The position numbers and the translations under genes were made by a program. This document shows positions 26,247 to 36,861 of a stretch of 64,000 bases of DNA, piece by piece; the stretch's first letter is position 1, and every line of letters starts with the position of its first letter. The DNA is taken from assembly GCA_002839095.1 (NCBI GenBank), contig PGXL01000008.1:1-64000 (forward strand), read 5' to 3'. The stretch is from Tenericutes bacterium HGW-Tenericutes-2. Lineage in GTDB: Bacteria > Bacillota_I > Bacilli_A > Acholeplasmatales > Acholeplasmataceae. The notes under the pieces are model-generated. The model was given only the letters and a program-made list of their open reading frames with translations, did not search any database and was not told where the DNA came from.

Positions 26247-27297
26247 AATCGCCAAATAAAGATAATTGTTCAACACCAAACTTCTTATTACCAGATACGA
26301 TGCGTTGCCACTTTGATGATCTTCCCTTACCTAATGGTCTAATCTTATCTTCATCCTTTAATCTTTTTAATGTTCTATCAATGGTGGCATCACTCACGTT
26401 TGGATGTCTTTTTCTTAAATCCTCTTTAGAAAATATTTCATCTAGCTTTAAAATGCTATTCTCGATGTTATTTGACTTATTGAGCTCACGTTCAAATACG
26501 TATTCATGAGCCATATCGTCAACCTCTTCGTAGCTACTAATTAATATATTGAGTAAAATTCTAGAAACCATATCGGTTTGAGCATATCCCGATGACCAAT
26601 AATAGTTCGCAGTAATGACACCGCTCTTCCAGCCATCCTTTTCCTTTAGGAAAAATTTAAAGAAGCTGACATATTTAAAGACTGAAAAGTCCTTAGCAAG
26701 TAGTGCATATAAAAGAATTAAACCGACTAAATCGTTATGCTTAGATAAAATATTTAAATTCAAAAAATCGATATAGAAGTTTGAGATTAACTGTGTTAAC
26801 TCATACTTTCTCGTTTTCAAATTCTTCTCAAATAAATTCATGAGCTTCTCTAAGTCATCCTTTTTAGAATGCTTTTTACTCTTTAGCATGCCCTCTTCTT
26901 CTAGGTCATAGGTATTGAATTGAATTGGATCAGCATTTTTAGATAATAGCTTGATTAAGTTACCGACTTCGTTGACTAAAAGCTCAAAATCCTCAGGTCT
27001 TTTATGAAGTTGATTTAAGGAAGACTTGATATTGGATAGTAAAAACTCATCCTTGGTTCTAGGAGTCATTGGCTTTTTCGCAAAGAGCTTAATTCTTGAA
27101 TCTGTCATGCTTAGATCAAGATATTTAGCGATTGCTATTAAGTTAGACTCCATGGTCTTCTTTTCGAATGCATGTAAGTCTCTGTTGAATAGATCATCAT
27201 AATAAAATGTTTTACCCTTGGATTCATAAAGTGACAATAATAACATCATCATTTCGTTATTAATTTGAATCCGGTCCATATTCATTAATGCCTTCAT
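26245..27297 (-). CDS. Winged-helix protein with a C-terminal sliding-clamp binding motif, function unknown
   Basis: 350 residues. The N-terminal and central parts are helical with no recognised enzyme motif. Residues about 285-335 look like a winged helix (FSKEDLRKRHPNVSDATIDR, then LKDEDKIRPLGKG). The last seven residues are QLSLFGD; QLSLF matches the consensus pentapeptide by which DNA polymerase subunits and repair factors bind the beta clamp (DnaN). It is the fourth gene of the parE-parC operon, 14 bases after the nucleoside kinase. A role at replication or repair sites is inferred. Confidence 0.75.
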   Translation of the reverse strand: MKALMNMDRIQINNEMMMLLLSLYESKGKTFYYDDLFNRDLHAFEKKTMESNLIAIAKYLDLSMTDSRIKLFAKKPMTPRTKDEFLLSNIKSSLNQLHKRPEDFELLVNEVGNLIKLLSKNADPIQFNTYDLEEEGMLKSKKHSKKDDLEKLMNLFEKNLKTRKYELTQLISNFYIDFLNLNILSKHNDLVGLILLYALLAKDFSVFKYVSFFKFFLKEKDGWKSGVITANYYWSSGYAQTDMVSRILLNILISSYEEVDDMAHEYVFERELNKSNNIENSILKLDEIFSKEDLRKRHPNVSDATIDRTLKRLKDEDKIRPLGKGRSSKWQRIVSGNKKFGVEQLSLFGD

Positions 27298-27311
27298 ATC
27301 TTCAACCCCTT

Positions 27312-28952
27312 TTAATGATGGAAGCTAGAGCCTCCGATAAATTCTCTTAATAATGAATTACATGGTACGATGTCATCATCGATATTTGAAAAATACTTTA
27401 AGAACTTAAGTAATCTGTTTGCAGTGATAAAGTGTCTGTTATCTCTTGGAATAGCCTGTAATTGTGCAACAGCGTGCTTCTTAAGCACTGCAAATTCATA
27501 GGTTAATTCTGAATTAAAGACATAGTTTGCTTCCTTTTGAGTTGGGTAAATCCATTTGAATTCACCACGTCGAACGGATGGCCACATGTCCATGGTTTCG
27601 ATTGCTGATGAATTACGATATTTTTGATCTCTAACAATTCTCCTGAGTAATCTTAACTCAGTAATGCTAATTGGATTATGATCATCAATATGTAATTGCG
27701 TTTGAGGAGCGATATAGATATTAAATTTTTGGTGCTTTGGAATGCTATGTGTTAGTTTTTCATTTAAGGCGTGAATTCCTTCGATAATGATTGGAGTATC
27801 ATCAGATAGTTGAACCGATTTACCCATTTCTCTTTTTCCTAGCTTGAAATTAAAGCGAGGAAGCGTAACTCTTTCTCCTTGAACTAACTTCGACATGTCA
27901 TGATTAAATAATTCGACATCAAGTGCGTCGACATGCTCTAAATCTGGAGAACCATCATCATTTTTAGGCGCTAAATGCTTTGGATTATAATAATCATCAA
28001 TGGAAATCATTATTGGCTTATAGCCTCTAGTCATTAGCTCAACACGTAAGCGGTTTGAAAATGTTGTTTTACCTGATGAGGATGGACCAGCAATCGCGAT
28101 TAATCTGATAGCATCCATATTGGATTGGATTAAATCACCAAGCTCACTTAATTGATGGTTATGCTTGGTTTCACACATGTTGACAAAATCAACTGCTGAT
28201 TGATAATCCTTTGCATACTCATTGATTTTTGGAATTGTATTTCCTTGAATGATTCTACCCCATTTAGCTGCTTCCTTAAGCGCTAAACCAAATCTTGGTT
28301 CATCCTTAAATTGTGGAATTTCTCCACCGAATTCAGCTCTTGGATATTGAATAATAAAGCCTGGATGATAGTAAAATAGATTAAAATTCTTTAAATATCC
28401 AGTGGAAGGAAGCATATAACCAAACATGTAGTTGATATACTTTTCGCATTCATAAAGATTGACATAGTCCTCTTCACGATATTTTAAAATCGAGACTTTT
28501 TCAGGCATGTCTAAGTCCTGGTATAGCTTAGTTGCTTCACCAATCGATACTCTTTTTCTAGTAATCAGAATATCTTGAGCAATCAATCTTTTCACTTCTT
28601 CTCTAATCTTTTCAACAACCGATTGATCCATTTTACCCTTGAAATCATCCATGACTGCAAGTATCGATCTTGAAATCGAATAATTAAATCTTAGCTTTGC
28701 TTCAGGATATAAATTTTTAACAGCCATGGCAATCACATATCTTAAGGTAGATTCATAAATACGAATCGCATCCGCGTTGGTATATCCTAAAAATTCGACT
28801 TCAGCATCCTTTGTTAGAATAAATGATAGTTCTCTTAATCTTCCATCGACGGTTGCAGCTAAATAATCCTTAGCCTTAACCTTTTTTGCGATTTCCTTAA
28901 GACTTACAGCATTTGTAAATGTATATTTCGTTTGATTTATTGTTAGTTCCAT
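27312..28952 (-). CDS. Uridine kinase-like nucleoside kinase with N-terminal TGS/tRNA-SAD region
   Basis: 546 residues. An N-terminal TGS-like domain (about 1-58) is followed by a threonyl-tRNA-synthetase second-additional-domain-like segment (about 60-200), a linker, and a P-loop phosphoribulokinase/uridine kinase domain. Walker A is GPSSSGKTT (289-297), followed by MISIDDYYNP and IIEGIHALN. This fused architecture is a known Firmicute/Thermotoga nucleoside kinase family. It phosphorylates a nucleoside, probably uridine or cytidine. It lies 9 bases behind parC. Confidence 0.9.
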   Translation of the reverse strand: MELTINQTKYTFTNAVSLKEIAKKVKAKDYLAATVDGRLRELSFILTKDAEVEFLGYTNADAIRIYESTLRYVIAMAVKNLYPEAKLRFNYSISRSILAVMDDFKGKMDQSVVEKIREEVKRLIAQDILITRKRVSIGEATKLYQDLDMPEKVSILKYREEDYVNLYECEKYINYMFGYMLPSTGYLKNFNLFYYHPGFIIQYPRAEFGGEIPQFKDEPRFGLALKEAAKWGRIIQGNTIPKINEYAKDYQSAVDFVNMCETKHNHQLSELGDLIQSNMDAIRLIAIAGPSSSGKTTFSNRLRVELMTRGYKPIMISIDDYYNPKHLAPKNDDGSPDLEHVDALDVELFNHDMSKLVQGERVTLPRFNFKLGKREMGKSVQLSDDTPIIIEGIHALNEKLTHSIPKHQKFNIYIAPQTQLHIDDHNPISITELRLLRRIVRDQKYRNSSAIETMDMWPSVRRGEFKWIYPTQKEANYVFNSELTYEFAVLKKHAVAQLQAIPRDNRHFITANRLLKFLKYFSNIDDDIVPCNSLLREFIGGSSFHH

Positions 28953-28961
28953 AGGTTTCTC

Positions 28962-31553
28962 CTACTCATCCTCATCGAATAGATCAAGTCTATTCAAATG
29001 TATTTTTTGATCCTTAATTTCGACAATCTCTTCCTTTAAAATATCAATCGTATCGAGAGGCTTGATTGGCTTCTTAGTAGAAAGCTTAGCTTCCTTTCTT
29101 TCCTCATCCGAATCGGCTTCTGCTCTAAATATTTCAATGGAATAGCCCTTACCTAAATTTTCTTCATCAAATAGCTTCTTACCAAATTTATTACCAGTGT
29201 ATTTTAAGTCTGCAACAGTTAGTAATAATGCAGATTTCTCGGTAACGACTCTAACACCTACATTTTCTTTAACCTGAGCTCTTGATAATCTAGATGCTGA
29301 AACAGCCATATGTGGATTTGCCTTTTGATGCTCAATGATTAAGATTCCACGACGATTTCTATTATAAATTGGTAGTTCCTCAACAACATCCTTAATGACA
29401 TGTCCTCTGTTGGTTAGAATCATAAATTCATCACCTGGATTGACATATAATGCAGAAACCATACGATCTCCATCAGATATACTTATTGATTTCACTCCAC
29501 CTGCTTGAAGTCCATAAAGAGGTAGTTCCTCAGAACGAAAGCGGAGTGCATATCCCTTTTCAGAAATAGATAGGATATTTTTCTTTTCAAACATATCCAC
29601 CGATACAAGTTCATCTGATTTAGAAAGCTTCATGCATTTAATTGGTTTATTGTATCTAGAGACTTCAAAATCGGATAGCTTCGCCTGCTTCATCATCCCC
29701 TCAGCAGTTCCTAATAATAGGGTATCATCACCCTGGAAGGTGGATACTGAAATAACTCTAATCACGCGTTCATTTTTTTCAATTGGAACGATATTGTTAA
29801 TAAATATTCCTAAGTCCTTCCATTTTTGTTCGTCAAGCTTATAAACTGGAAGGAAAATGTAATTTCCTAAATTGGTAAAGATTAATAGCGTATCTAATGT
29901 ATTCAATTCCTCCTGGTAAATGAGTGAATCATCAGTCTTTAAACCAATGGTTTGAGAGGCCTGGAAGCTTCTTGTTGATGCACGCTTGATATAGCCTTCC
30001 TTGGTGATACCGATGATAACCTTTTCCTCTGAAATTAATTCCTTATGGTCAATCTTAATCGTTTCAATTTCAGCTTCAATTTCTGATTTTCTTTCATCAC
30101 CTAAAAGGTCACTCATTTCAATTAATTCGCGTTTAATGACTCTACGAAGCGCTGCTTCAGAGGATAGAATATGCTCTAATTCCTTAATACGCTCAGATAA
30201 TCCAGAGGATTCTTGCTCGAGTGCCATAATATCTGTATTGGATAATCTATAAAGCTGTAAGGTAACGATCGCTTCTGCCTGTAGGTCGGAAAAATCGAAG
30301 GCAGTCATAATATTTTCCTTCGCATTTTGTTTATTTTGAGAGGCACGAATAATCTTAATAATTTCTTCAACAACGGAGATCATCTTAATTAAACCCATAA
30401 CGATATGCTGACGTTTCGTAGCTCTAGCTAGCTCATAGTTTGAACGGTTGGTTATAACATCCTTTTGATGATCAACATAAGCCTTTAAAATAGGAATGAC
30501 ACCAACTAAAACTGGTCTATGGTTTAAGATAGCTACCATGTTGTAATTATATGCAACCTGTAAATCGGTTTGTTTAAATAGATAGTTTAGAATAAATTGT
30601 GCATCTGCACCCTTTTTAAGCTCGATAGATATTCTCATCCCTTCACGGTCTGATTCATCTCTTATTTCTAAAATATCATCAATTTTTTTATCGATTCTTA
30701 GCATATCAATCGATTTTACCAAATCCGCTTTATTGACTTCAAAGGGAATTTCAGTGATCACGATACGGTCTTGACTCTTAGACATCTCTTCAATTTCTGT
30801 TTTTGAACGAATAACGACTTTACCAGCACCAGTTTCTAGTGCAGATAGAATGCCAGCATGACCAAAAACGATACCTCCGGTCGGAAAATCTGGACCCTTG
30901 ATAATCTTTGATATTTCTTCGAATGTAATTTGTTCGTTATCGATATATGCAATCGTTGCTGCAACGACTTCCTTTAAATTATGTGGAGGTATTTTTGTAG
31001 CGTAACCCGCTGAAATACCTGTAGCTCCATTGACTAAAAGATTAGGAAACTTTGCAGGTAGTACCACTGGCTCTAATTCTTCATCATCAAAGTTTGGAAC
31101 GAATGGCACAGTTCTTTTATCAATATCGCCTAATAAAGCCTCTGAGGCACGAGATAATCTGGCCTCAGTATAACGCATTGCTGCTGCTGAATCACCATCA
31201 ATAGACCCGTTATTCCCATGCATATCAATTAATGGAACTCTCATTTTAAAGTTTTGAGATAAACGAACCATTGCATCATAAATCGATGAGTCACCGTGTG
31301 GGTGATATTTACCCATGACTTCCCCAGCAATTCTTGCTGATTTTTTATAGGGTTTATTATGAAGCATGCCCATTTGCTGCATCGCATATAAAATACGACG
31401 TTGAACAGGCTTTAGCCCATCTCTTGCATCTGGTAATGCTCGATCTTGAATTATATATTTAGAATATCTTGCAAAGCGTTCTGAAACGATGTCTTCAAGG
31501 GATGCTTCGATAATCTTTTCAATATAATCATTGATTTTCTTTAGGTCTGACAT
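28962..31553 (-). CDS. parC: DNA topoisomerase IV subunit A
   Basis: 863 residues. It cleaves and religates DNA in chromosome decatenation. The catalytic Tyr128 is in [12 protein letters not shown], preceded by the winged-helix motif [20 protein letters not shown]. The quinolone-determining positions carry Ser89 and Asp93 (GDSSIYD), the sensitive pattern. GIKELEH-type coiled coil and five to six C-terminal beta-pinwheel repeats follow. It is assigned to ParC rather than GyrA because the pinwheel lacks a recognisable GyrA box (QRRGGKG). The ATG overlaps the parE stop (TAATG). Confidence 0.95.
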   Translation of the reverse strand: MSDLKKINDYIEKIIEASLEDIVSERFARYSKYIIQDRALPDARDGLKPVQRRILYAMQQMGMLHNKPYKKSARIAGEVMGKYHPHGDSSIYDAMVRLSQNFKMRVPLIDMHGNNGSIDGDSAAAMRYTEARLSRASEALLGDIDKRTVPFVPNFDDEELEPVVLPAKFPNLLVNGATGISAGYATKIPPHNLKEVVAATIAYIDNEQITFEEISKIIKGPDFPTGGIVFGHAGILSALETGAGKVVIRSKTEIEEMSKSQDRIVITEIPFEVNKADLVKSIDMLRIDKKIDDILEIRDESDREGMRISIELKKGADAQFILNYLFKQTDLQVAYNYNMVAILNHRPVLVGVIPILKAYVDHQKDVITNRSNYELARATKRQHIVMGLIKMISVVEEIIKIIRASQNKQNAKENIMTAFDFSDLQAEAIVTLQLYRLSNTDIMALEQESSGLSERIKELEHILSSEAALRRVIKRELIEMSDLLGDERKSEIEAEIETIKIDHKELISEEKVIIGITKEGYIKRASTRSFQASQTIGLKTDDSLIYQEELNTLDTLLIFTNLGNYIFLPVYKLDEQKWKDLGIFINNIVPIEKNERVIRVISVSTFQGDDTLLLGTAEGMMKQAKLSDFEVSRYNKPIKCMKLSKSDELVSVDMFEKKNILSISEKGYALRFRSEELPLYGLQAGGVKSISISDGDRMVSALYVNPGDEFMILTNRGHVIKDVVEELPIYNRNRRGILIIEHQKANPHMAVSASRLSRAQVKENVGVRVVTEKSALLLTVADLKYTGNKFGKKLFDEENLGKGYSIEIFRAEADSDEERKEAKLSTKKPIKPLDTIDILKEEIVEIKDQKIHLNRLDLFDEDE

Positions 31554-33529
31554 TATTCCGCCCCCTTCTGCAAGTCAAAATCATCTGAGACTTCAAAGTC
31601 AACGTTGTCCTCAATCCAAGTACGACGTGGTGAAACATCATCACCCATTAAGACGGAGATACGCTTATCTGAAGCTGCTAAATCATCTATTTTTACTTGA
31701 ATTAAGCTTCTTGATTCTGGATTCATTGTGGTTTCCCATAATTGCGTAAAATTCATTTCACCTAAGCCCTTATAGCGTTGGATTGAATAGGGTGAATCAT
31801 CGATCAATGCTTTGAGTTCATCATCACTCCATGCATAAAAGATTTCTTCCTTCTTACCTTTTTTACGCGTAATCTTGTATAAAGGTGGCTGTGCTAGATA
31901 TAGTCTTCCATCTTCGATTAATGGTCTCATATATCTGAAAAAGAAGGTTAATAAAAGAATTTGAATATGTGCTCCATCGGTATCAGCATCGGTCATAATA
32001 ATGACTTTTTTATAATTACACTTCTTTAAATCAAAGTCAGCACCAAAATCAGCACCTATTGTATAGATGATGGTTGAAATTTCTTCATTTTTTAATATCG
32101 TATCTAAGGCAGTTCTTTCAGTGTTAATCACTTTTCCGCGTAGAGGAAGAATTGCTTGAAACTTTCGGTTTCTTCCTTGTTTTGCAGAGCCACCAGCAGA
32201 ATCCCCTTCGACTAGGAATAATTCATTTAAATTTTTATCCTTACCCTGAGCAGGAGTTAGCTTACCTGACAGTGTGACTTCCTTTTTTTGCTTTGATTTA
32301 CCATTTCTTGCTTCATCTCTTGCTTTTCTAGCTGCATCTCTTGCACGCTGTGCAGATAAAGCTCGATTGATTATTTGACTAGCAATCGTTTTATTTTCTT
32401 CTAAATAGGTTGTCATATGTTCATAGACAACATAGTCGGTAGCATTTCTAGCCTCTGGAGTACCTAGCTTACCCTTGGTTTGTCCTTCAAATTCTAAAAC
32501 ATCCTCAGGAATTCTTAAGGAGATAATTGCAGTCAAGCCCTCACGAATGTCAGAGCCATCTAAATTTGGATCCTTATCCTTTAAAATAGAGTACTTTCTT
32601 GCATAATCATTCATGGCACGAGTTAATGCAGATTTAAAACCAATTTCGTGGGTTCCGCCATCCTTTGTACGTACATTATTGACGAATGAAATAATGTTTT
32701 CAGTATAGCTAGTAGAAAACTGTAAAGCAATCTCAATTTCAATTGCTTTCTTCTTCTTTTCACCGACTAAATATTCAGCTTCAATTAAACACGTTTCATG
32801 AAGCTCATTTTTATCTTTATTTAGGAAATCAATATATGCTTTAATACCCTCATCGTACTTAAATGACTCCTTTTGAGGTTTTCGCTGATCGATCAAGTTC
32901 ATCTTTAGTCCTTTGATTAAAAAGGCAGATTCTCTCATGCGTTCTTTAATCAAATCATAGATGAATAAAGTTGTTGAAAATATTTTAGGATCTGGCTTAA
33001 ACCAAACAGTAGTTCCAGTCTTTTTTGTGTCTCCAATACGTTCAAGTGGACCAATTTTTGAACCACCTTCAGTAAATCTTTGTTTAAAAATTCCTTGATC
33101 ACGATAAATAGTAACTTCAAGAAATTGTGATAAAGCATTAACAACTGATGATCCAACACCATGAAGTCCACCGGATACTTTGTATCCGCTTGCGTCAGAG
33201 AACTTACCACCAGCATGTAAAACAGTAAAAATGATTTCTGTTGTTGGTCTTCCTGAGGAGTGCATTTTATAGGGCATTCCACGACCGTTATCAGAAACCT
33301 CTATCGAATTATCAGCTTTAATTGTTAGGGTTATCTCATTTCCATAACCGGATAAGGATTCATCAATTGCATTATCAATGATTTCCCATACGAGATGATG
33401 CAACCCTTTTGCATCTGTTGATCCAATATACATCCCAGGTCTTTTTCTTACAGCCTCTAGACCTTCAAGTATTTGTATCGATTTTTCATCATACGTTTTA
33501 TTTGTATTATTCACATCATCACCACTCAC
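31553..33529 (-). CDS. parE: DNA topoisomerase IV subunit B
   Basis: ATPase subunit, 658 residues. GHKL motifs are present ([30 protein letters not shown]), then the transducer QTKGKLG, then Toprim [15 protein letters not shown] and DADTDGAHI. The open frame begins at GTG 33529 without a ribosome binding site; another GTG at 33514 follows GGTGATGAT and could be the real start. No downstream DNA gyrase insert is seen. First gene of the four-gene operon. Confidence 0.95.
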   Translation of the reverse strand: MSGDDVNNTNKTYDEKSIQILEGLEAVRKRPGMYIGSTDAKGLHHLVWEIIDNAIDESLSGYGNEITLTIKADNSIEVSDNGRGMPYKMHSSGRPTTEIIFTVLHAGGKFSDASGYKVSGGLHGVGSSVVNALSQFLEVTIYRDQGIFKQRFTEGGSKIGPLERIGDTKKTGTTVWFKPDPKIFSTTLFIYDLIKERMRESAFLIKGLKMNLIDQRKPQKESFKYDEGIKAYIDFLNKDKNELHETCLIEAEYLVGEKKKKAIEIEIALQFSTSYTENIISFVNNVRTKDGGTHEIGFKSALTRAMNDYARKYSILKDKDPNLDGSDIREGLTAIISLRIPEDVLEFEGQTKGKLGTPEARNATDYVVYEHMTTYLEENKTIASQIINRALSAQRARDAARKARDEARNGKSKQKKEVTLSGKLTPAQGKDKNLNELFLVEGDSAGGSAKQGRNRKFQAILPLRGKVINTERTALDTILKNEEISTIIYTIGADFGADFDLKKCNYKKVIIMTDADTDGAHIQILLLTFFFRYMRPLIEDGRLYLAQPPLYKITRKKGKKEEIFYAWSDDELKALIDDSPYSIQRYKGLGEMNFTQLWETTMNPESRSLIQVKIDDLAASDKRISVLMGDDVSPRRTWIEDNVDFEVSDDFDLQKGAE

Positions 33530-33543
33530 TTTTGTATGCTTTC

Positions 33544-33572
33544 ATTATACCAAAAAATATAGTCAACTACAA
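33544..33572 (-). promoter_or_regulatory. Promoter of the topoisomerase IV operon
   Basis: The minus strand reads TTGTAG, 17 bp, TATAAT with an extended -10 (TGGTATAAT), about 15 bases before the first possible start codon. Confidence 0.65.
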
Positions 33573-33598
33573 CGTTTGATTATGTTTTCTTTATCAAT

Positions 33599-33626
33599 TT
33601 GACATTCAAATCAATCGTGATATAAT
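33599..33626 (+). promoter_or_regulatory. Promoter of plsY
   Basis: TTGACA (33599-33604), 16 bp, TATAAT (33621-33626). Divergent from the parE promoter. Confidence 0.8.
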
Positions 33627-33648
33627 GTTTAAGTAATGGGGTGTTAAT

Positions 33649-34341
33649 ATGACATATTTATGGATTGGATTACTCATGGTACTCTCTTATTTTCTAGGAT
33701 CTATTCCTAGTGGGTTGATTATCGGAAAAGTATTCAAAAATGTAGATATCAGACAGTATGGCTCAAAAAACACAGGAGCCACAAATGCAGTAAGAGTTTT
33801 AGGGTTTAGATATGGTGTATTCGCGTTTATTTTTGACTCGTTAAAAGGTGCACTTGTTATCATGATTGTTTATTTTGTCAATGATCCAAGTCTTTATTTA
33901 GTCAGTGAATATAATATAAACATATCAAGCTTATATGGAGCTGTAGCAGTTTTAGGTCACGTTTTCCCGATTTATATCAATTTTAAAGGTGGAAAAGCAG
34001 TCGCAACCAGTGCTGGAATGATTTTTGCTATCGAGCCTTGGTTAGCAGTAAGTGTTATCGTTATTTTCTTCATCTTCTTTTTTGCAACGCGTTATGTATC
34101 GATATCATCAACGATTGCAGCCATGTCAGCTTTACTATATTTCGTATTTAGGGTATTCTTTGAGTTTTTAGTATCCAATGTCCAAAATTTCAATTTAGCA
34201 ACCCGCATTATGGATTTGGTTGTAACCAGTTTATTAGCAGTTCTCATTTTAATTAGACATAAAGCGAATTATAGAAGATTAAGAGAAGGAACAGAAAACA
34301 AATTCGTTCCAAAACCCAAAACAGAAAATAAAGAAGTATAA
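33649..34341 (+). CDS. plsY: Glycerol-3-phosphate acyltransferase PlsY
   Basis: Transfers acyl groups from acyl-phosphate to glycerol-3-phosphate, the first step of phospholipid synthesis. About five to six membrane segments. The three PlsY motifs are GSIPSGLIIGK, GSKNTGATNAVRVLG and GHVFPIYINFKGGKAVAT. 230 residues, slightly longer than usual because of a charged C-terminal tail (NKFVPKPKTENKEV). It has a consensus promoter and GGGGTG ribosome binding site, is monocistronic, and is divergent from parE as in several Firmicutes. Confidence 0.96.
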   Translation: MTYLWIGLLMVLSYFLGSIPSGLIIGKVFKNVDIRQYGSKNTGATNAVRVLGFRYGVFAFIFDSLKGALVIMIVYFVNDPSLYLVSEYNINISSLYGAVAVLGHVFPIYINFKGGKAVATSAGMIFAIEPWLAVSVIVIFFIFFFATRYVSISSTIAAMSALLYFVFRVFFEFLVSNVQNFNLATRIMDLVVTSLLAVLILIRHKANYRRLREGTENKFVPKPKTENKEV

Positions 34342-34348
34342 TCAATAT

Positions 34349-34384
34349 AAAATTGGACCTCATTTGAGATCCAATTTTTTTGTT
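34349..34384. terminator. Bidirectional terminator between plsY and the baeRF gene
   Basis: AAATTGGA/TCCAATTT outer stem with an inner CTC/GAG, followed by TTTTTTT on the plus strand and a shorter T-rich run on the minus strand. Confidence 0.85.
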
Positions 34385-34410
34385 TATTTAGTTCTAATTA
34401 TCTCAATAAG

Positions 34411-35559
34411 TTAATATCTAAAGATTGCAGCAACCCCAGATGTTGTTGGCATTTTATCCTTTTTAAGGATGAATATCTTTGATCCAATCAAATAAGCATG
34501 CTGAATCATATCATCAAGTATATCATCAGTTTGTGAGTCCTCTAAATCACTTTGAACCATTTGTTGAGATTCAATATCGATTTTACCTGGAATGATTTTA
34601 TCCTTTTCAATAAACAATGTATCAACTCTTGATGTTAATAATCCTTTTAATACTTCAATGAGTTGATCAGAGCTTTGTTCCTTCGCTTTTAAATTTCCAT
34701 AATTTTCAATTGCTTGATCAATTAGGAAACTAAATCGTTGATCATTGATCTTTTTGATTTCTAATTTGATATCCTCATCCTTGAAGTCATTAAATGATCC
34801 TTCGATGCGATCTTCGATCAAAAATGTATTTTTAGATAGCTTTCTAAAATCAGCATGATGTTCTTTTCTTGTTACTAAAATCATTGGTAATTTTAATGCC
34901 TTAGATATTTCTTCAAAGACGAATCGATCGACATGCTTGAAAAACTTTGCACGGTCGAGCTCAACCTCATCCGATCTACCACCATGTCCGTGAAATGTTG
35001 AACCATCAGATGCTCCGCCATAGACACCATGTGTTTGATAATCCTCTGTATGATGTGAACCAAGCACCCCTGATAGAGTTGTTTCAATCTCATCTTTTAG
35101 AACCATAGGCTTAATCTCATGATGATTACCAATAAACAAAGCATATGATTCAGCTTCAAGTGCTAAAATCGAAAATGTTTCTATTGCTTGAAAATGCTCG
35201 ACAAGTGGCTTAATGTGAAAGCTGTTTGAGACAATTGAGATTGGTTGAAATTCCTTTTCAACTCTATAAAGAATCATTTCATCAAGTGTTGCAAATATTG
35301 CAAGACCCTCAAGGGAGTAATTCCATAAATCACTATCATCTTCCATATTTTTAAATAATGCAATCAATGGTTTAATATCTCTATTTGAACTTGTTTGCTC
35401 CAAAGATGCTATTGCTTCCTTTGCTAGATTTTTAAAGACTAGAATATCCTTCTTGTAATTAAAAATCAAACGATGTGTAGGCAAGTACATGGATACACAT
35501 GGTTCTCCAGATTTAAGTAGTAGTTCATTTGGAAAATCAGTACATATTTTGTAGTTCAT
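34411..35559 (-). CDS. baeRF-type protein (bacterial archaeo-eukaryotic release-factor-like)
   Basis: 382 residues. It resembles the bacterial aRF1/eRF1-like family: an N-terminal region with SMYLPTHR and a central YSLEGLAIFATLDEM strand set. A glycine/histidine segment (GVYGGASDGSTFHGHGG) precedes VELDRAKFFKHVDRFV, and the C terminus TTSGVAAIFRY is conserved. Family members are predicted to act on ribosomes, but no reaction is established. It has its own promoter with a palindrome over the -35. Confidence 0.75.
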   Translation of the reverse strand: MNYKICTDFPNELLLKSGEPCVSMYLPTHRLIFNYKKDILVFKNLAKEAIASLEQTSSNRDIKPLIALFKNMEDDSDLWNYSLEGLAIFATLDEMILYRVEKEFQPISIVSNSFHIKPLVEHFQAIETFSILALEAESYALFIGNHHEIKPMVLKDEIETTLSGVLGSHHTEDYQTHGVYGGASDGSTFHGHGGRSDEVELDRAKFFKHVDRFVFEEISKALKLPMILVTRKEHHADFRKLSKNTFLIEDRIEGSFNDFKDEDIKLEIKKINDQRFSFLIDQAIENYGNLKAKEQSSDQLIEVLKGLLTSRVDTLFIEKDKIIPGKIDIESQQMVQSDLEDSQTDDILDDMIQHAYLIGSKIFILKKDKMPTTSGVAAIFRY

Positions 35560-35656
35560 AAAAAACGTCCTCTCTATTTTGAATTTTTAAGAATATAAAA
35601 ACAATCATTTAAGATTATTCGAATTCTTCTGATTAAAAATAGTTTTGTGTACATCT

Positions 35657-35684
35657 AGTATACTTGATTTTGAGTGAAAATCAA
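35657..35684 (-). promoter_or_regulatory. Promoter of the baeRF gene with embedded inverted repeat
   Basis: The minus strand reads TTGATT, 16 bp, TATACT. A perfect 8-bp inverted repeat (TTGATTTT/AAAATCAA, 5-bp centre, 35664-35684) covers the -35 and spacer, where a repressor could bind. Confidence 0.6.
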
Positions 35685-35789
35685 AAAAACAGGGAAATAT
35701 GTTTTATTATGATATTTAAATGATACTGTTGTCATATATATGAAATATATGCTTATATGAACATCAAATTACAAAATGAATATTCAATA

Positions 35790-35824
35790 AAAATAAAAAA
35801 TAAACAATCTGTGATAGATTGTTT
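35790..35824 (-). terminator. Terminator of the cyclase-like gene
   Basis: AAACAATC/GATTGTTT stem (35802-35809 with 35817-35824) followed on the minus strand by a T-rich tail. Confidence 0.75.
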
Positions 35825-35842
35825 ATTCATTATATTCCTCAT

Positions 35843-36799
35843 TTAGTCAACTAAAATAGGTTGATTGTCTTCAGTTTTAGCAAGCTTCAATAAACCGAAT
35901 TTTATCATTAAATATAAATAATCATATGCGATAATACCCTGCCATATAAAGGCTGCTTCCTTAGCTGCTCCCTTATAGGTATCGCCCCATGTCCATGTGA
36001 TATCCCAAATACCTTCATCATTTCTATTTTGCATCGCAAGATCAAGCTCGATTAACATTTGATCAAAGAAAATATCAGAGCCTAGGGAAGGATGTGTTTT
36101 TATTAATGCAGATGGTTTCACAACATAATCAGTAAACCATTTAGATGAATCTTTCTCAAGTATATTATCTATATGAAGAATCATCTTTGTTTTCGCTTCC
36201 TTATAAGGAGGATAATTTCTAAATAATTCAGACACATCATTCATCATATCTATTAAGCATCTCAATTCATGCACTTCAATTGGTTCAGTTGTTTGATTGA
36301 TGAAGTCTATCGCTTCTCTTGCGACCTTATTTGCGAACTTAAACGCTTTATTTAAAGGATTTGTATATTTCAAAATAAACCCTGCAATTGATGCTGAAGG
36401 ATTAAATCCCTTCAAATCATCCTCACGATAGCTCCACCATGGTGCGTGTGGGAAATCGTCATTTGATTTATAGAGTAGTGGCCATCTTAAGTTTTCTTCG
36501 TCAAAGGATTCTTCAAGATAGTTGACTAATAAATTAATCATTGGATCATTCGAATCAAATTCAAGCTCTCTTAAAATCGTGATTGCCATAAAGGATTGAA
36601 TTGGAGATGAATTTGGATTCCAAATATCAGGCTCTAATGAATGAGCAAAGCCTCCGTCAACATTTTGAAATTTCTTTAATTCATGCATAACATCCTTAGC
36701 TTCTCCACCAAATAAAAGATGCTTAACTCTAGCCTCTTCAAGAGGTCTACCGTGATGATAAATCATATTGATGATTCTTTGTACTTCCTTTAAGTCCAT
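35843..36799 (-). CDS. Terpenoid cyclase/prenyltransferase-like alpha-alpha-barrel protein
   Basis: 318 residues. LKKFQNVDGGFAHSLEPD is a squalene-cyclase/prenyltransferase-type repeat (Q-x-x-DGGF), and DLAMQNRNDEGIWDITWTWG looks like a second. The DxDD catalytic motif of class II cyclases is not present, so enzymatic activity is doubtful. No membrane segment or signal peptide. The ribosome binding site GGAGAG lies 6 bases before ATG. Function unknown. Confidence 0.65.
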   Translation of the reverse strand: MDLKEVQRIINMIYHHGRPLEEARVKHLLFGGEAKDVMHELKKFQNVDGGFAHSLEPDIWNPNSSPIQSFMAITILRELEFDSNDPMINLLVNYLEESFDEENLRWPLLYKSNDDFPHAPWWSYREDDLKGFNPSASIAGFILKYTNPLNKAFKFANKVAREAIDFINQTTEPIEVHELRCLIDMMNDVSELFRNYPPYKEAKTKMILHIDNILEKDSSKWFTDYVVKPSALIKTHPSLGSDIFFDQMLIELDLAMQNRNDEGIWDITWTWGDTYKGAAKEAAFIWQGIIAYDYLYLMIKFGLLKLAKTEDNQPILVD

Positions 36800-36815
36800 A
36801 TGTGCTCTCCTTTAG

Positions 36816-36840
36816 AAAAAAAGACATACCTAAATATGTC
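36816..36840 (-). terminator. Terminator of the YneF-family gene
   Basis: GACATA/TATGTC stem (36823-36828 with 36835-36840) and a minus-strand TTTTTTTC tail. Confidence 0.8.
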
Positions 36841-36861
36841 ATTTTAAATTGTTAAACGTAA

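Larger units (their letters stand above)
35560..35842. other. Long intergenic region upstream of the baeRF gene
   Basis: 283 bp containing the baeRF promoter/palindrome (35657-35684) and the terminator of the cyclase-like gene (35790-35824). No gene or structured RNA was recognised in the remainder, which is very AT-rich. Confidence 0.6.

Noticed and set aside
28962-33529. Assignment as DNA gyrase gyrB-gyrA
   Set aside because: The order parE-parC with a TAATG overlap, short N-terminal region of the A subunit and no recognisable GyrA box favour topoisomerase IV; a weak call would be settled by finding gyrBA elsewhere.
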